A stretch of DNA of 64,000 bases from Demequina zhanjiangensis (GCF_030418315.1 NZ_JAUHPV010000006.1:213537-277536); one strand, 5' to 3'. Shown: positions 53,912 through 64,000, counted from the first letter of the stretch. Numbers and translations: made by a program. Notes: a model not told the origin generated them from the letters alone.

Positions 53912-53981
53912 CGGCGAGGCGCCGCCTCGGAGACCGGAGCCCTGACCGCGAGAGGCGCCGGGCGTGCGCTCAGCGCCTCGC

Positions 53982-54950
53982 TCACTCCTCCGTGACGGCG
54001 GGTGCAGGGTCCTCGAGCCCGGGGAGCACCGGCAGCTCCCACAGCGTCCACCCGTCGACCTGTGCCGACTCCGTGTACGCGTCGAAGGCTCCGTCGAGGA
54101 GCCAGCGGAGGTCGTCGGGGCTGGCGTCGATCGCGTACGCGGCGTAGGCGGAGCCGACCGAGGTCTCCGCGCCGCGGAGAGTCGCGGCACGTGAGTCGTC
54201 GTCCTGGATGCTCGCCGCAAGGGTCGAGTACACCTCCGTGCGAGCGTCGGGCGCGTCCGAGAGCGACTGGAGGGCATCCGAGCGGTCCGCGTGAACCGCG
54301 GCCCGCGCGAGCGCGGCCGTCCGCGCCTCACCGGAGACGCGCGACGACGCGAGCTCGTACAGGTAGCGCGCCTGGTCGTGCCGAAGCGCCAGATCCGCCA
54401 GCGCGGCGGGGTCAAGCCCGGTGCTCTCGGGCAGCGCCGTCTCCGATGCCTGCTCGAGCGGGAGCCCGCGGGGCCCCGCGTCCACCGCGCCCGACGCCGC
54501 CTCGACCGAGTCGAGCCAGACTGCGAGCGCGTGCACCAGGGTGGCGCTCACGGCCCACGCGCGAAGCTCCTCATCGGGCGTCGTCTCTGCGATCTCGAGG
54601 CTCGTCTGGAGCGCGTCGGCTGCCGCCGTCGCCACGTCCTGGGCGACGGGCGAGGGCGACGGCGAGGCCGTCGGATCAGGGAACGCGACGTAGCGTGGCC
54701 CGACACCCGCGACGAGGGCCTCGATGCTGTGAGCCTCGACCGCGCCCGCGAGCGTCGTGGCCTCCTCCTGCGCGATCGCGAGGGCCACCTCGTCGAGCGA
54801 GTCCGCGAGCAGATCGCGCTCCAGGGTGACGGCGCTCGCCGTCCTCGACGGGGGCGGTGGGGTCTCGATCCTGACGCAACCCGTCGACGTGAGCACGACG
54901 GCGGCCGCGACAAGTCCCAGAAGGGGCCTCGGAAGCCCGCGATACGTCAT
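53982..54950 (-). CDS. Lipoprotein of the DUF4439 type
   Basis: 322 residues from ATG 54950 (in-frame ATGs at 54959 and 54962 are possible). Lipobox LTSTGC near residue 20-25 marks a membrane lipoprotein. Then a Pro-rich segment and two helical regions; the last ~140 residues (STLAASIQDDDSRAATLRGAET ... SAYAAYAIDASPDDLRW) resemble the ferritin-like DUF4439 domain. Divergent from rimP, the usual actinobacterial position. Function unknown. Confidence 0.75.
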   Translation of the reverse strand: MTYRGLPRPLLGLVAAAVVLTSTGCVRIETPPPPSRTASAVTLERDLLADSLDEVALAIAQEEATTLAGAVEAHSIEALVAGVGPRYVAFPDPTASPSPSPVAQDVATAAADALQTSLEIAETTPDEELRAWAVSATLVHALAVWLDSVEAASGAVDAGPRGLPLEQASETALPESTGLDPAALADLALRHDQARYLYELASSRVSGEARTAALARAAVHADRSDALQSLSDAPDARTEVYSTLAASIQDDDSRAATLRGAETSVGSAYAAYAIDASPDDLRWLLDGAFDAYTESAQVDGWTLWELPVLPGLEDPAPAVTEE

Positions 54951-54960
54951 GGCGGACATC

Positions 54961-54989
54961 ATGACACGTGTCCTACGTGCGCTTAGAAT
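54961..54989 (+). promoter_or_regulatory. Promoter of the rimP-nusA-infB operon
   Basis: -35 ATGACA (54961-54966), 17-base spacer, -10 TAGAAT (54984-54989). Close to consensus for this genome. Leader about 50 bases; GGAGGCAAGG precedes the rimP ATG. Confidence 0.7.
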
Positions 54990-55046
54990 GTCTCCCGAGC
55001 GAATTTCAGGAACGGAGCGTGCCGTCGGCGCGCGGGGAGGCAAGGT

Positions 55047-55517
55047 ATGGACATCACGGAGCGGATCGCCGACCTCGCGGCCCCCGGCGTCGAGGCGACG
55101 GGCCTGGTGATCGACGGAGTCGAGGTGCACAAGGCCGGCAAGCGCTCGCGCGTGGTCGTCACCGTCGACCTTCCTGAGACCGAGGTCGGATCTGCCGATC
55201 TCGACGCGATCGCCGAGGCGTCTCGCGCCGTCGGCAAGGTGCTGGACGATGCGGACCTCATGCCAGGGGAGTACCTGCTCGAGGTCTCAACTCCCGGCAC
55301 CTCTCGTGCCCTGACCGAGCGTCGTCACTTCATGCGCGCCCGCACGCGTCTCGTCGTCATCGATCTGGTGAGCGGCGACAAGGCGCGGGGCCGGCTCACC
55401 GACGTCACCGACGACGCTGTGCTGCTCGACGGTGAGGCCGGAGAGGTGACGGTTCCGTTCGGGAACATCGCGCGCGGACAGATCGAGCTCGAGCTCAAGC
55501 GGATCGAAGAGGACTGA
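55047..55517 (+). CDS. rimP: Ribosome maturation factor RimP
   Basis: Needed for 30S assembly. 156 residues: N-terminal domain with [20 protein letters not shown] and a C-terminal SH3-like barrel ([20 protein letters not shown]). First gene of the rimP-nusA-ylxR-infB operon; nusA follows at 11 bases. Confidence 0.96.
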   Translation: MDITERIADLAAPGVEATGLVIDGVEVHKAGKRSRVVVTVDLPETEVGSADLDAIAEASRAVGKVLDDADLMPGEYLLEVSTPGTSRALTERRHFMRARTRLVVIDLVSGDKARGRLTDVTDDAVLLDGEAGEVTVPFGNIARGQIELELKRIEED

Positions 55518-55528
55518 GGAAGAAACCC

Positions 55529-56536
55529 GTGGACATCGACATGCATGCGCTGCGCTCGCTTGAGCGCGAGCGTGACATCTCCCTTGACGTCCTGGTCGAC
55601 GCGATCGAGCAGGCGCTCGTCTCGGCGTACCAGAAGACCCCGGGCTCGTACAGGAACGCCCGCGCCCACCTTGACCGCGACTCCGGCCACGTGACGATCA
55701 TGGCGAGGGAGCCTGTGCCCGAGGGGTCCGAGGAGGACCCGGACTCGATGCCTGAGTTCGACGACACCCCGGCAGACTTCGGCCGCATCGCCACCGCGAC
55801 GGCACGCCAGGTCATCGTGCAGCGCATGCGCCAGGCGGGTGACGACGCGGTGCTGGGCGAGTACGCGGGCCGCGAGGGCCACCTCGTCTCCGGCATCATC
55901 CAGCAGAGCTCTGACCCCAAGAACGTTCACGTCGACATCGGCGACGTGGAGGCGCTCCTGCCCGCCCACGAGCAGGTGCCCACCGAGGAGTACCTGCACG
56001 GCGAGCGTCTGCGCGCCTATGTGCTTCAGGTGGCGCGCGGCCAGAAGGGGCCGTCGATCATGTTGTCGCGCACGCACCCCGGTCTGGTGCGTCGACTGTT
56101 CGAGATGGAGGTGCCGGAGATCGCCGACGGCACCGTCGAGATCATGAGCCTCGCCCGCGAGGCCGGGCACCGCTCCAAGATGGCGGTCCGTGCGACGGTC
56201 CCGGGCGTCAACGCCAAGGGCGCCTGCATCGGCCCCATGGGCGCACGTGTGCGCGCCGTCATGAGCGAGCTGCGTGGCGAGAAGATCGACATCGTGGACT
56301 GGGACGACGACCCGGCCACGTTCGTCGGCAATGCGCTGTCCCCGTCGCGTGTCGTGTCGGTGACGGTCGTGGACCCTGAGGCCCGTGCGGCCCGCGTGAT
56401 CGTGCCGGACTACCACCTGTCGCTCGCGATCGGCAAGGAGGGCCAGAACGCCCGCCTCGCCGCACGCCTCACCGGCTGGCGCATCGACATCCGATCCGAC
56501 GAGGCCGAGGGCGCGCCGGGCGCCGGCGGGGCCTGA
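55529..56536 (+). CDS. nusA: Transcription elongation/termination factor NusA
   Basis: 335 residues, GTG start. N-terminal RNA-polymerase-binding domain, S1 domain (about 130-195; [20 protein letters not shown]), then two KH domains ([21 protein letters not shown] and [20 protein letters not shown]). Ends after KH2, without the acidic repeats of E. coli NusA, as in other Gram-positives. Confidence 0.97.
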   Translation: MDIDMHALRSLERERDISLDVLVDAIEQALVSAYQKTPGSYRNARAHLDRDSGHVTIMAREPVPEGSEEDPDSMPEFDDTPADFGRIATATARQVIVQRMRQAGDDAVLGEYAGREGHLVSGIIQQSSDPKNVHVDIGDVEALLPAHEQVPTEEYLHGERLRAYVLQVARGQKGPSIMLSRTHPGLVRRLFEMEVPEIADGTVEIMSLAREAGHRSKMAVRATVPGVNAKGACIGPMGARVRAVMSELRGEKIDIVDWDDDPATFVGNALSPSRVVSVTVVDPEARAARVIVPDYHLSLAIGKEGQNARLAARLTGWRIDIRSDEAEGAPGAGGA

Positions 56537-56559
56537 CGGTCCGGACAGCGGGTAGACTG

Positions 56560-56844
56560 GTGCAGCCGAGAGACTCGTCTCGTGCCGCCGAGCACCCGGA
56601 ACCGTCCCGCGAGGGTCCTGTTCGCACGTGCGTCGGATGCAGGGGACGAGCGTCTCGGTCGGTTCTCGTCAGGGTCGCCGTCGTCGACGGCAGGGCGGTG
56701 CTCGACACCGCCAAGACCCTCCCCGGCAGGGGAGCCTGGCTCCATCCCGGGGACGACTGCATCGAGCTCGCCCTCAGGCGAAGGACGATCGGACGCGCGT
56801 TGCGCGCGCCCGACGTCGACCTGAGCGCTCTGACGGTGCGGTAG
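56560..56844 (+). CDS. ylxR: YlxR family RNA-binding protein
   Basis: 94 residues. DUF448 core: PVRTCVGCRGRASRSVLVRV (about 20-39), GRGAWLHPGDDCIELALRR. Start GTG 56560 is the only ATG/GTG/TTG before the domain. Conserved between nusA and infB; thought to modulate transcription or RNA processing. A TAGACT hexamer lies right at its start (56553), possibly an internal promoter for infB. Confidence 0.88.
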   Translation: MQPRDSSRAAEHPEPSREGPVRTCVGCRGRASRSVLVRVAVVDGRAVLDTAKTLPGRGAWLHPGDDCIELALRRRTIGRALRAPDVDLSALTVR

Positions 56845-56981
56845 CGTGGACCGCGTCCACCAGCCATTCGGCCTGACAGAACGGGATGAAAGCCCATGGT
56901 CAAGCAGTGAGTACCTCGAAATGAGTTACCAGCCGTAACGATGGCTCGACCCTGTCTTGGGCGAGCCGAGACAGGAGAATT
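56845..56981 (+). promoter_or_regulatory. infB leader with hairpin and four-codon ORF
   Basis: Between ylxR and infB: a four-codon ORF ATGGTCAAGCAG-TGA at 56896, then CTGTCT / AGACAG (about 56952 and 56970) pairing just before the GGAG ribosome binding site, with GGCTCG / CGAGCC able to form an alternative stem. Could tune infB translation; inferred. Confidence 0.35.
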
Positions 56982-59729
56982 GTGGCAAAGCCCCGCGTTC
57001 ACGAGATCGCGAAGGAGCTCGGTGTCCCGAGCAAGGACCTGATCGCCAAGCTCAACGAGCTCGGTGAGTACGTGAAGGGTCCGTCCTCCACCCTGGAGGC
57101 CCCCGTCGTGCGCAAGGCCCGTGAGGCCTTCCCCGGTGGCGGATCGTCCGCCCACAAGCCCGCCGCGAAGCCCGCGGCCAAGCCTGCAGCGAAGCCTGCG
57201 GCGAAGCCCGGACCCAAGCCAGCCCCCAAGCCCGCCCCGGCAGCGTCGACCGACGCCCCCGCGGCCGCGGAGCCCACGCCGGCCAAGCCTGGTGCGCCCA
57301 AGCCCGGACCCAAGGCGGCGGCGAAGCCCGCTCCCGCGGAGCCCGCAGCCGAGTCCGCGCCTGAGGAGACCGCTCCGAAGGCCGACGCGCCCGCGCCTGC
57401 GCCGAAGCCCGCCGCCAAGCCCGGCGCCCCGACTCCGGCCGACATGCCGAAGCCGCGCCCGCGCCCCGGCGGCAACAACCCCTTCTCGGACCGCTCCGCC
57501 GGTCCGCGTCCCCGCCCGCGTCCGGGCGGCAACAACCCGTTCCAGGGACCCCGCTCAGGCGGTGCCCCTCGCCCCGGCGGTGGCGCCCCTCGTCCTGGTG
57601 GCGGTGCTCCGCGTCCGGGCGGTGCTCCGCGTCCGGGTCAGGGCTTCGGCCCTCGTCCGACCGCCCCTGCGGGTGGCAACGGCGGCGCTCCGGGCCGTGG
57701 CGGCCGTGGCGGCTTCGGCGGCCCCGGTGGCCCCGGCGGCGGTCCTGGCGGTCCCGGTGGCCGTCCGGCTCCCGGTGGCCGTGGTCGTGGCGGCGGTACC
57801 GCTGGCGCCTTCGGGCGTCAGGGCGGTCGTCCCGTCCGTTCGCGTAAGAGCAAGCGCGCGAAGCGGGCAGAGTACGAGCAGCAGCAGGCACCGGCGATCG
57901 GTGGTGTGCAGATCCCTCGCGGTGACGGCACGACTCTGCTCCGCCTGCGTCGCGGTGCGACGCTGACCGACTTCGCCGAGAAGATCGATGTCAACCCCGC
58001 GTCGCTCGTCACGGTGCTGTTCCACCTCGGTGAGATGGCGACCGCGACGCAGTCGCTCGACGAGGACACGTTCGAGACGTTGGGCGCCGAGCTGGGCTAC
58101 AAGATCCAGATCGTCTCGCCTGAGGACGAGGACAAGGAGCTCCTCGAGGGCTTCGGCCTTGACCTTGAGGCGGAGCTTGAGGCGGAGACGGATGAGGAGC
58201 TCGAGCCCCGGGCGCCGATCGTCACCGTCATGGGTCACGTCGACCACGGAAAGACGCGCCTTCTGGACTCGATCCGCAAGGCCGACGTCATCTCCGGCGA
58301 GGCCGGCGGCATCACCCAGCACATCGGTGCCTACCAGGTGCGTCACGACCACGACGGCGTCACGCGTCCCATCACGTTCATCGACACCCCGGGCCACGAG
58401 GCGTTCACCGCCATGCGTGCGCGTGGTGCGCAGGTCACCGACATCGCGATCCTCGTGGTCGCGGCCGATGACGGCGTGATGCCGCAGACCGTCGAGGCGC
58501 TCAACCACGCCCAGGCGGCGAACGTGCCGATCGTGGTCGCGATCAACAAGGTGGACAAGGAGGGGGCGAACCCCGACAAGATCCGCCAGCAGCTCACCGA
58601 GTACAACCTGGTGTCCGAGGACTGGGGTGGCGACACGATGTTCGTGAACGTCTCCGCGCTCCAGGGCATGGGCATCGACGAGCTGCTCGACGCGGTCCTG
58701 CTGACCGCCGACGCCGGTCTCGACCTGCGTGCGAACCCGAACAAGGACGCGCGTGGTGTGGCCGTCGAGGCGCACCTCGACAAGGGCCGCGGTGCCGTCG
58801 CGACGGTGCTGGTCAACTCTGGAACGCTGCGCGTCGGCGACTCGATCGTCGCGGGCACGGCCTACGGCCGCGTGCGCGCCATGTTCGACGAGTACGACAA
58901 CCCGGTCGAGGAGGCGACGCCTGCACGTCCGGTGCTCGTGATCGGTCTGACGTCCGTCCCCGGCGCCGGTGACTCGTTTATCGTGGCCGAGGATGACCGC
59001 ACGGCCCGCCAGATCGCCGAGAAGCGTGAGGCTGCCGAGCGTGCCGCTCAGCTCGCGAAGCGTCGCAAGCGCATCTCCCTCGAGGACTTCAACAAGGCCC
59101 TCGAGGAGGGCAAGGTCGACACCCTCAACCTCATCATCAAGGGTGACGTCTCCGGTGCCGTCGAGGCGCTCGAGGACGCGCTGCTCCAGATCGATGTGGG
59201 CGACGAGGTCGACCTGCGCATCATCCACCGCGGTGTGGGTGCGGTGACGCAGAACGATGTGAACCTGGCGACGGTCGACAACGCGATCATCATCGGCTTC
59301 AACGTCCGTCCTGCCGAGCGTGTGCAGGAGCTCGCGGACCGCGAGGGCGTCGACATGCGCTTCTACTCGGTCATCTACCGTGCGCTCGAGGACGTCGAGG
59401 CGTCGCTCAAGGGCATGCTCAAGCCCGAGTTCGAGGAGAAGCAGGTCGGTGCGGCCGAGATCCAGGAGATCTTCCGCTCGTCCAAGTTCGGCAACATCGC
59501 CGGATGCCTCGTCCGCGAGGGCGTCATCAAGCGCAACGCGAAGGCGAAGGTCGTCCGCAACGGCACCGTCATCGGCGAGCCCACGATCGACACCCTGCGT
59601 CGTTTCAAGGACGACGTCACGGAGGTCAAGGACGGCTACGAGTGCGGTATCGGACTCGGCAAGTTCAACGACATCCAGGTCGGCGACATCATCGAGACCT
59701 TCGAGATGGTCGAGATTCCGAGGGACTGA
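56982..59729 (+). CDS. infB: Translation initiation factor IF-2
   Basis: 915 residues, GTG start. IF2 N-terminal domain ([21 protein letters not shown]), then a long Ala/Pro/Lys stretch and a Gly/Arg/Pro-rich part (about 60-290). The GTPase domain has [12 protein letters not shown] near residue 418, DTPGHEAFT, and NKVDKEG. The C-terminal IF2 domains bind initiator tRNA. Overlaps rbfA (TGATG). Confidence 0.97.
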   Translation: MAKPRVHEIAKELGVPSKDLIAKLNELGEYVKGPSSTLEAPVVRKAREAFPGGGSSAHKPAAKPAAKPAAKPAAKPGPKPAPKPAPAASTDAPAAAEPTPAKPGAPKPGPKAAAKPAPAEPAAESAPEETAPKADAPAPAPKPAAKPGAPTPADMPKPRPRPGGNNPFSDRSAGPRPRPRPGGNNPFQGPRSGGAPRPGGGAPRPGGGAPRPGGAPRPGQGFGPRPTAPAGGNGGAPGRGGRGGFGGPGGPGGGPGGPGGRPAPGGRGRGGGTAGAFGRQGGRPVRSRKSKRAKRAEYEQQQAPAIGGVQIPRGDGTTLLRLRRGATLTDFAEKIDVNPASLVTVLFHLGEMATATQSLDEDTFETLGAELGYKIQIVSPEDEDKELLEGFGLDLEAELEAETDEELEPRAPIVTVMGHVDHGKTRLLDSIRKADVISGEAGGITQHIGAYQVRHDHDGVTRPITFIDTPGHEAFTAMRARGAQVTDIAILVVAADDGVMPQTVEALNHAQAANVPIVVAINKVDKEGANPDKIRQQLTEYNLVSEDWGGDTMFVNVSALQGMGIDELLDAVLLTADAGLDLRANPNKDARGVAVEAHLDKGRGAVATVLVNSGTLRVGDSIVAGTAYGRVRAMFDEYDNPVEEATPARPVLVIGLTSVPGAGDSFIVAEDDRTARQIAEKREAAERAAQLAKRRKRISLEDFNKALEEGKVDTLNLIIKGDVSGAVEALEDALLQIDVGDEVDLRIIHRGVGAVTQNDVNLATVDNAIIIGFNVRPAERVQELADREGVDMRFYSVIYRALEDVEASLKGMLKPEFEEKQVGAAEIQEIFRSSKFGNIAGCLVREGVIKRNAKAKVVRNGTVIGEPTIDTLRRFKDDVTEVKDGYECGIGLGKFNDIQVGDIIETFEMVEIPRD

Positions 59730-60163
59730 TGAGCGACAACCCGCGCGCGCTCCGGCTCGCGGGCACGATCAAGAAGATCGTGGCCCGCGCGCTGGAGAGC
59801 GAGATCAAGGACCCGCGACTCGGGTTCGTGACCGTCACCGACGTGCGCGTGACGGGCGACCTGCAGCAGGCGTCGGTGTTCTACACGGTCCTCGGCTCTG
59901 ACGAGGACCGTGAGGGCACCGCCGCCGCCCTGCAGTCGGCCAAGGGTCTGCTGCGCTCCAAGGTGGGGCACGAGCTGGGCATCCGTCTGACGCCCAGCCT
60001 CGAGTTCCACCTGGACGCGGTGCCCGAGTCGGCTGCCTCGCTGGACAAGGCGCTGCTCGAGGCGCACCAGCGTGACGAGGAGCTGCGTCGTCTGCGTGAG
60101 AACGCGAAGTACGCCGGGGAGGCGGACCCGTACCGTCACCACGACGAGGACGACGAGGCGTAG
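59729..60163 (+). CDS. rbfA: Ribosome-binding factor A
   Basis: 144 residues, ATG overlapping the infB stop. Helps mature the 16S rRNA 5' end; single KH-type domain ([32 protein letters not shown]), with an acidic, His-rich tail. Confidence 0.96.
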   Translation: MSDNPRALRLAGTIKKIVARALESEIKDPRLGFVTVTDVRVTGDLQQASVFYTVLGSDEDREGTAAALQSAKGLLRSKVGHELGIRLTPSLEFHLDAVPESAASLDKALLEAHQRDEELRRLRENAKYAGEADPYRHHDEDDEA

Positions 60164-60167
60164 CCCC

Positions 60168-61100
60168 ATGGGCCGTAGGCCGAGCGTCGAGCCGACGCCG
60201 GGTCTCCTGCTTGTCGACAAGCCTCAGGGCTGGACGTCGCACGACGTCGTCGGGCGCTGCCGTCGGCTCGCGGGGACCCGGAAGGTCGGGCATGCCGGCA
60301 CCCTGGACCCCATGGCCACTGGGCTGCTCGTGCTCGGCATCGGTCGCGCCACGAAGCTGCTGACGTACATCACCGGCCACGACAAGGCGTACGACGCGAC
60401 GATCCGCCTGGGTCAGTCCACCGTGACCGACGACGCGGAGGGCGACGTCACGTCCTCCGCGGACGCGGCCGCGGTCACGGAGCAGGCGATCGCCGCGGCG
60501 GTCGCCGTCCTGACGGGCGACATCATGCAGCGGCCCAGCTCGGTCAGCGCCATCAAGGTGGACGGCAAGCGTTCGTATGCGCGTGTGCGTGGGGGAGAGG
60601 ACGTGGAGCTCCCGGCGCGCCCCGTCACCGTGAGCCGCTTCGACGTCGGCGAGATCCGACGCGAGGGGGACGTCATCGATCTCGACGTCACGGTCGAGGT
60701 CTCGTCGGGGACCTACGTGCGCGCGCTTGCACGCGACCTCGGCGACGCGCTCGGCGTCGGTGGTCACCTCACAGCCCTGCGTCGCACCCGCGTCGGCAGC
60801 ATCCCCGTCACTGACGCGGCGACGCTCGACGCGCTCTCGGCGCTCGTCGAGGAGGGGGAGCCGCTGCCATTGCTTCCCCTGGGAGCGTCCGCGGCGGCGA
60901 CGCTCACCTCGGCCACTGTGGGCGAGGACGACGCCCGTGCCCTGGGCTACGGCCAGTGGGTCGAGGCCACCGTCGGAGACGACGGCGAGCACCTCGCGCT
61001 GCTCGACGCCTCGGGCGATCTGGTCGCCATAGGCGAGCGGCGGGGAGGCAAGGTCAAGCCTGTCGTCGTCATGAAGCCTGCGGGGTCTGCGGCACAATGA
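60168..61100 (+). CDS. truB: tRNA pseudouridine55 synthase TruB
   Basis: 310 residues. Catalytic loop VGHAGTLDPMATGLL with the Asp near residue 48; KAYDATIRLGQST; RPSSVSAIKVDGKRSYARVR; C-terminal PUA-like domain. Starts 4 bases after rbfA and overlaps ribF. Confidence 0.97.
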   Translation: MGRRPSVEPTPGLLLVDKPQGWTSHDVVGRCRRLAGTRKVGHAGTLDPMATGLLVLGIGRATKLLTYITGHDKAYDATIRLGQSTVTDDAEGDVTSSADAAAVTEQAIAAAVAVLTGDIMQRPSSVSAIKVDGKRSYARVRGGEDVELPARPVTVSRFDVGEIRREGDVIDLDVTVEVSSGTYVRALARDLGDALGVGGHLTALRRTRVGSIPVTDAATLDALSALVEEGEPLPLLPLGASAAATLTSATVGEDDARALGYGQWVEATVGDDGEHLALLDASGDLVAIGERRGGKVKPVVVMKPAGSAAQ

Positions 61101-62089
61101 CCGGCATGCAGATCTGGCGCTCACTCGACGAGGTCCCTCGTGGCCTTGCGCCCTCGGTCGTGACCATCGGCAACTTCGACGGCGTCCATCGCGGCCACCG
61201 CGCAGTGCTGACGAGGATGGTCGCGGACGCGCGCGAGCGCGGCATGCGGGCGGCCGCGATCACGTTCGACCCGCACCCCAGGGCCGTGCACGACCCCGCG
61301 CATCCGCCCGTGCTCATCACGGGTGTCGAGGACCGGCTGGAGCGGCTCGCGCAGACCGGGCTCGACGGCGTGCTCCTGCTCGAGTACACGCTCGACTTCG
61401 CGCAGCAGACGCCCGAGGAGTTCGTGCGCACCCACCTTGTCGAAGGGCTCGGCGCTGCCGTGGTCGTCGTCGGCCGCGACACCAAGTTCGGCCGCGGCAA
61501 CGCGGGCGACGTGGAGACGATGCGCGAGCTCGGTGCGCAGCTGGGCTTCGAGGTGGAGGTCCTGCCCGACGCGGGCGACACCGACTCGCGCGGACGTCGC
61601 TGGTCGTCCACGTGGATCCGCGAGCTGCTCGAGGACGGCCGTGTGGGGGAGGCGACCGACGTGCTCGGCTGCGAGCACCGGCTGCGCGGCACCGTCGTGC
61701 ACGGCGACAAGCTGGGCCGCACCATCGGATTCCCCACCGCGAACGTGTCGGTCGACGCGGGCATGATCCCGCGCCACGGCGTCTACGCGGGCTGGCTCAC
61801 GGTGCTGGACGACGGCGGCAACCCCAAGGCGTCCGCTCGCGTCGGCGAACGCATGCCCGCCGCGATCAGCCTGGGCATCAACTACACGGTCGGAGGCGAC
61901 TCGCTCCGCGTCGAGGCGTTCGTGATCGAAGGCGTGGGGCTGGACCTGTATGACGCACGCGTCGCGCTCGACCTCGTGGCGTGGCGTCGACCCATGCTCG
62001 ACTTCGGCTCCGTGGAGGCGCTGACCGACGCGCTCGCCGAGGACGTGTCCTGGTGCCGGGGCGCCCTGGGGATGCCTGCCGCGCACTGA
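61097..62089 (+). CDS. ribF: Bifunctional riboflavin kinase/FAD synthetase
   Basis: 330 residues, ATG overlapping truB by 4 bases (ATG 61106 possible). The N-terminal adenylyltransferase (IGNFDGVHRGH; ITFDPHP; VGRDTKFGRGNAGD) makes FAD from FMN; the C-terminal kinase (LGRTIGFPTANV; GVYAGWL; INYTVGGD) makes FMN. It supplies FAD for the ApbE transferases encoded earlier in the window. Confidence 0.97.
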   Translation: MTGMQIWRSLDEVPRGLAPSVVTIGNFDGVHRGHRAVLTRMVADARERGMRAAAITFDPHPRAVHDPAHPPVLITGVEDRLERLAQTGLDGVLLLEYTLDFAQQTPEEFVRTHLVEGLGAAVVVVGRDTKFGRGNAGDVETMRELGAQLGFEVEVLPDAGDTDSRGRRWSSTWIRELLEDGRVGEATDVLGCEHRLRGTVVHGDKLGRTIGFPTANVSVDAGMIPRHGVYAGWLTVLDDGGNPKASARVGERMPAAISLGINYTVGGDSLRVEAFVIEGVGLDLYDARVALDLVAWRRPMLDFGSVEALTDALAEDVSWCRGALGMPAAH

Positions 62090-62197
62090 GCCGGAGGTCC
62101 TAGTAGATCCCCGGACTCGACGCTAGGCCCTGTTTCGGGCTGGTTACCGTTTGGTCGCGGTTTGTCCTTCCACCAGGACACGCCCCACGCAGCGCCC

Positions 62198-62203
62198 TAG
62201 GGT
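62198..62203 (+). promoter_or_regulatory. Leaderless-type -10 box of the ABC transporter operon
   Basis: TAGGGT ends 7 bases before ATG 62211; supports that start over the upstream GTG. Confidence 0.45.
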
Positions 62204-62210
62204 GCAGAGC

Positions 62211-62978
62211 ATGGACGAGTCACAGAGATCAGACGGCGGACACCGTCCGCTCGTCGTGCTTGACAAGGTGAACAAGCACTTCGGTGACCTGCACGTGCTG
62301 CAGAACATCGACCTCACCGTGGGCGAGGGCGAGGTCGTCGTGGTCATCGGCCCCTCGGGCTCCGGCAAGTCGACTCTCTGCCGTGCGATCAACCGGCTCG
62401 AGACCATCGACGACGGCAGCATCAGCCTCGACGGCGTCGCGCTTCCCGAGGAGGGCAGAGCGCTTGCCACCCTGCGCGCCGACGTGGGGATGGTGTTCCA
62501 GTCCTTCAACCTGTTCGCGCACAAGACGATCCTTGAGAATGTGACGCTCGGTCCCATCAAGGTGAAGAAGGTGCCGCGCAAGGAGGCGGAGGCGGAGGCC
62601 ATGCGGCTCCTCGAGCGCGTCGGCGTCGCCAACCAGGCGCAGAAGTATCCCGCGCAGCTCTCGGGTGGTCAGCAGCAGCGCGTGGCGATCGCCAGGTCTC
62701 TCGCCATGAAGCCCAAGGTGATGCTGTTCGACGAGCCCACGTCCGCGCTCGACCCGGAGATGATCAACGAGGTCCTGGACGTCATGACGTCGCTCGCGCA
62801 TGAGGGGATGACCATGATCGTCGTGACTCACGAGATGGGCTTCGCGCGCAAGGCGGCGAACCGTGTGGTCTTCATGGCTGACGGCCGCATCGAGGAGGAG
62901 GCGCAGCCGGAGGAGTTCTTCACGAACCCCAAGTCGGAGCGCGCCAAGGACTTCCTGTCGAAGATTCTCACGCACTGA
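62211..62978 (+). CDS. Polar amino acid ABC transporter ATP-binding protein
   Basis: 255 residues. Walker [10 protein letters not shown] near residue 47, Q-loop [11 protein letters not shown], signature LSGGQQQR, Walker [15 protein letters not shown]-loop [10 protein letters not shown]. The sequence is of the GluA/GlnQ type for glutamate/glutamine-like solutes. With the downstream binding protein it forms gluAB; the permease genes would follow outside the window. Confidence 0.93.
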   Translation: MDESQRSDGGHRPLVVLDKVNKHFGDLHVLQNIDLTVGEGEVVVVIGPSGSGKSTLCRAINRLETIDDGSISLDGVALPEEGRALATLRADVGMVFQSFNLFAHKTILENVTLGPIKVKKVPRKEAEAEAMRLLERVGVANQAQKYPAQLSGGQQQRVAIARSLAMKPKVMLFDEPTSALDPEMINEVLDVMTSLAHEGMTMIVVTHEMGFARKAANRVVFMADGRIEEEAQPEEFFTNPKSERAKDFLSKILTH

Positions 62979-63066
62979 GGCTCGCAGGCAGGTGGAGGTG
63001 CGCTGGGGGGAGCGCATCGGAGTAGGCCCGTCGGACCGTACGGGCCGAGACACAGGGAGAGAGAAC

Positions 63067-63942
63067 ATGAAGCTCAGGACGAGCACCTGGATCGCGGCGA
63101 GCGCGGTGGCGCTGGTCGCCCTGACCGCCTGCTCGAGCGGCGGCGACGATGCGGAGCCCGCGGGCTCCGGCGACGAGGCGATGAGCGAGTTCGCCGAGGG
63201 GTCGACGATGGCCGCGCTGGCCGACGCCGGCTCGATCACCATCGGCACCAAGTTCGACCAGCCGCTCTTCGGACTGCTGGCACCGAGCGGGACGCCCGAA
63301 GGGTTCGATGTGGAGATCGGAAAGATCATCGCGTCGGAGCTCGGCATCTCGGAGGACAGCATCGAGTGGGTGGAGACCGTCTCTGCGAACCGTGAGCCGT
63401 TCATCCAGGACGGCAGCGTCGACATGGTCGTCGCCACGTACACGATCAACGACGACCGCAAGGAGCTGGTCTCCTTCGCTGGCCCGTACTACAACGCCGG
63501 CCAGGCGCTCATGACGCTGTCGACCACGACCGACATCCAGTCGCCCGACGACCTCGCGGGCAAGACCGTCTGCTCGGTCACCGGCTCGACCCCGGCCCAG
63601 AACATCGCGGACAACTTCCCTGAGGCGGAGCTCGCGCTGTTCGACGCCTATACCGACTGCCTCGAGCCGCTGCGCAACGGCCAGGTCGACGTCGTCACGA
63701 CCGACAACGTCATCCTCGCCGGCTACGTCGCGGAGTCCGACGGCGAGTTCCAGGTGGTGGGGGAGCCCTTCACCGAGGAGCCCTACGGCATCGGCGTGGC
63801 GCTCGAGGACACCGAGTTCCGCATGTGGATCAACGACGTGCTCGAGGAGATCTTCGAGGACGGCCGTTGGCTCGAGGCGTGGAACGCGACCGCTGGCACG
63901 GTGCTGCCGGAGCCCGCGGTCCCGACGGTCGACCGCTACTGA
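63067..63942 (+). CDS. Glutamate-type ABC transporter substrate-binding lipoprotein
   Basis: 291 residues. Lipoprotein signal (lipobox LTAC near residue 20), then a type II periplasmic-binding fold: ITIGTKFDQPLFGL, GFDVEIGKIIASELG, FAGPYYNAGQALM, GKTVCSVTGSTPAQN, EPYGIGVALEDTEFRMWINDVLEEIF. Two Cys at about 181 and 205 could form a disulfide, as in GluB-like proteins. GGGAGAGAAC precedes the ATG. Confidence 0.92.
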   Translation: MKLRTSTWIAASAVALVALTACSSGGDDAEPAGSGDEAMSEFAEGSTMAALADAGSITIGTKFDQPLFGLLAPSGTPEGFDVEIGKIIASELGISEDSIEWVETVSANREPFIQDGSVDMVVATYTINDDRKELVSFAGPYYNAGQALMTLSTTTDIQSPDDLAGKTVCSVTGSTPAQNIADNFPEAELALFDAYTDCLEPLRNGQVDVVTTDNVILAGYVAESDGEFQVVGEPFTEEPYGIGVALEDTEFRMWINDVLEEIFEDGRWLEAWNATAGTVLPEPAVPTVDRY

Positions 63943-63966
63943 GCGACTGACCCGACCAGGAAGCGG

Positions 63967-64000
63967 GCCCCCCCCCCCCGGGGGGGGGGGCCCCCCCCCC
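63967..64000. other. Homopolymer C/G/C run, probable artefact
   Basis: The window ends in consecutive runs of C, G and C, each about ten bases or more. No other such run exists in the window. Most likely a sequencing or assembly artefact at a contig end. Confidence 0.75.

Noticed and set aside
56896..56910. Four-codon ORF before infB as a true leader peptide gene
   Set aside because: Too short to support by sequence, no strong ribosome binding site; kept only as a remark in the leader entry.

Overview
The window is a high-GC, Gram-positive chromosome segment of the phylum Actinomycetota, most likely order Micrococcales (Cellulomonas/Demequina-like). This rests on gene order and product types, not on a database search. 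The typical actinobacterial chain runs ffh, rpsP-KH-rimM-trmD-rplS-lepB-rnhB-DUF2469, yraN-comM-dprA, xerC, a WhiG/FliA sigma factor, an M23-like protein, rpsB-tsf-pyrH-frr-cdsA-rlmN, dxr-rseP-ispG, proS, rimP-nusA-ylxR-infB-rbfA-truB-ribF. No rRNA, tRNA or CRISPR array was seen.

Layout. 1-2018: end of a PII gene and a GlnD uridylyltransferase that stops after the HD domain, without ACT domains. 2054-4769: ffh and an amidohydrolase. 4893-11259: two parallel extracytosolic flavin electron-transfer operons, each with a membrane ferric-reductase/FNR-like protein, one or two exported FMN-binding proteins and the ApbE flavin transferase. 11439-16337: ribosome and translation genes plus signal peptidase and RNase HII; lepB has no visible standard start codon and its first codons hold a 14-bp-stem hairpin. 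16403-21001: two regulator/MFS exporter pairs (TetR + DHA2 pump, ArsR + MFS), the second with a palindromic operator and a leaderless promoter. 21119-36208: yraN-comM-dprA, with comM split by a 12-kb mobile element. 36372-63942: housekeeping genes (recombination, sigma factor, translation, isoprenoid and phospholipid synthesis, cell-surface protein, transport). The final ~33 bases are runs of C and G that look like an artefact.

The most interesting region is the element at about 22397-34467. It sits exactly behind the Walker B codons of comM (LFLDE|APEF), and joining the flanks restores a 503-residue ComM in frame. A 529-residue large serine integrase lies at the right end, and the two element ends form the arms of an imperfect palindrome (attP) centred on a GA dinucleotide. 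Inside are an HK97-type major capsid protein, a probable small-terminase/DNA-recognition protein, a primase-polymerase/helicase and an 11-copy iteron origin. There is no portal, large terminase, protease, tail or lysis cassette. This fits a capsid-encoding phage satellite that replicates itself, makes its own shell and borrows the rest from a helper phage. Its right half carries accessory genes: a HEPN-domain protein with a membrane partner, two further membrane proteins, a second (small) serine recombinase and unknown genes. These are candidates for an uncharacterised anti-phage or superinfection module.

Regulation. Many host promoters here share a -10 hexamer like TAGGCT/TAGGGT/TAGCGT 6-7 nt before the start codon (rimM, rseP, proS, GDPD, ABC ATPase, ArsR, DUF2469), which predicts frequent leaderless mRNAs. 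The element's integrase has the same layout inside the attP arm.
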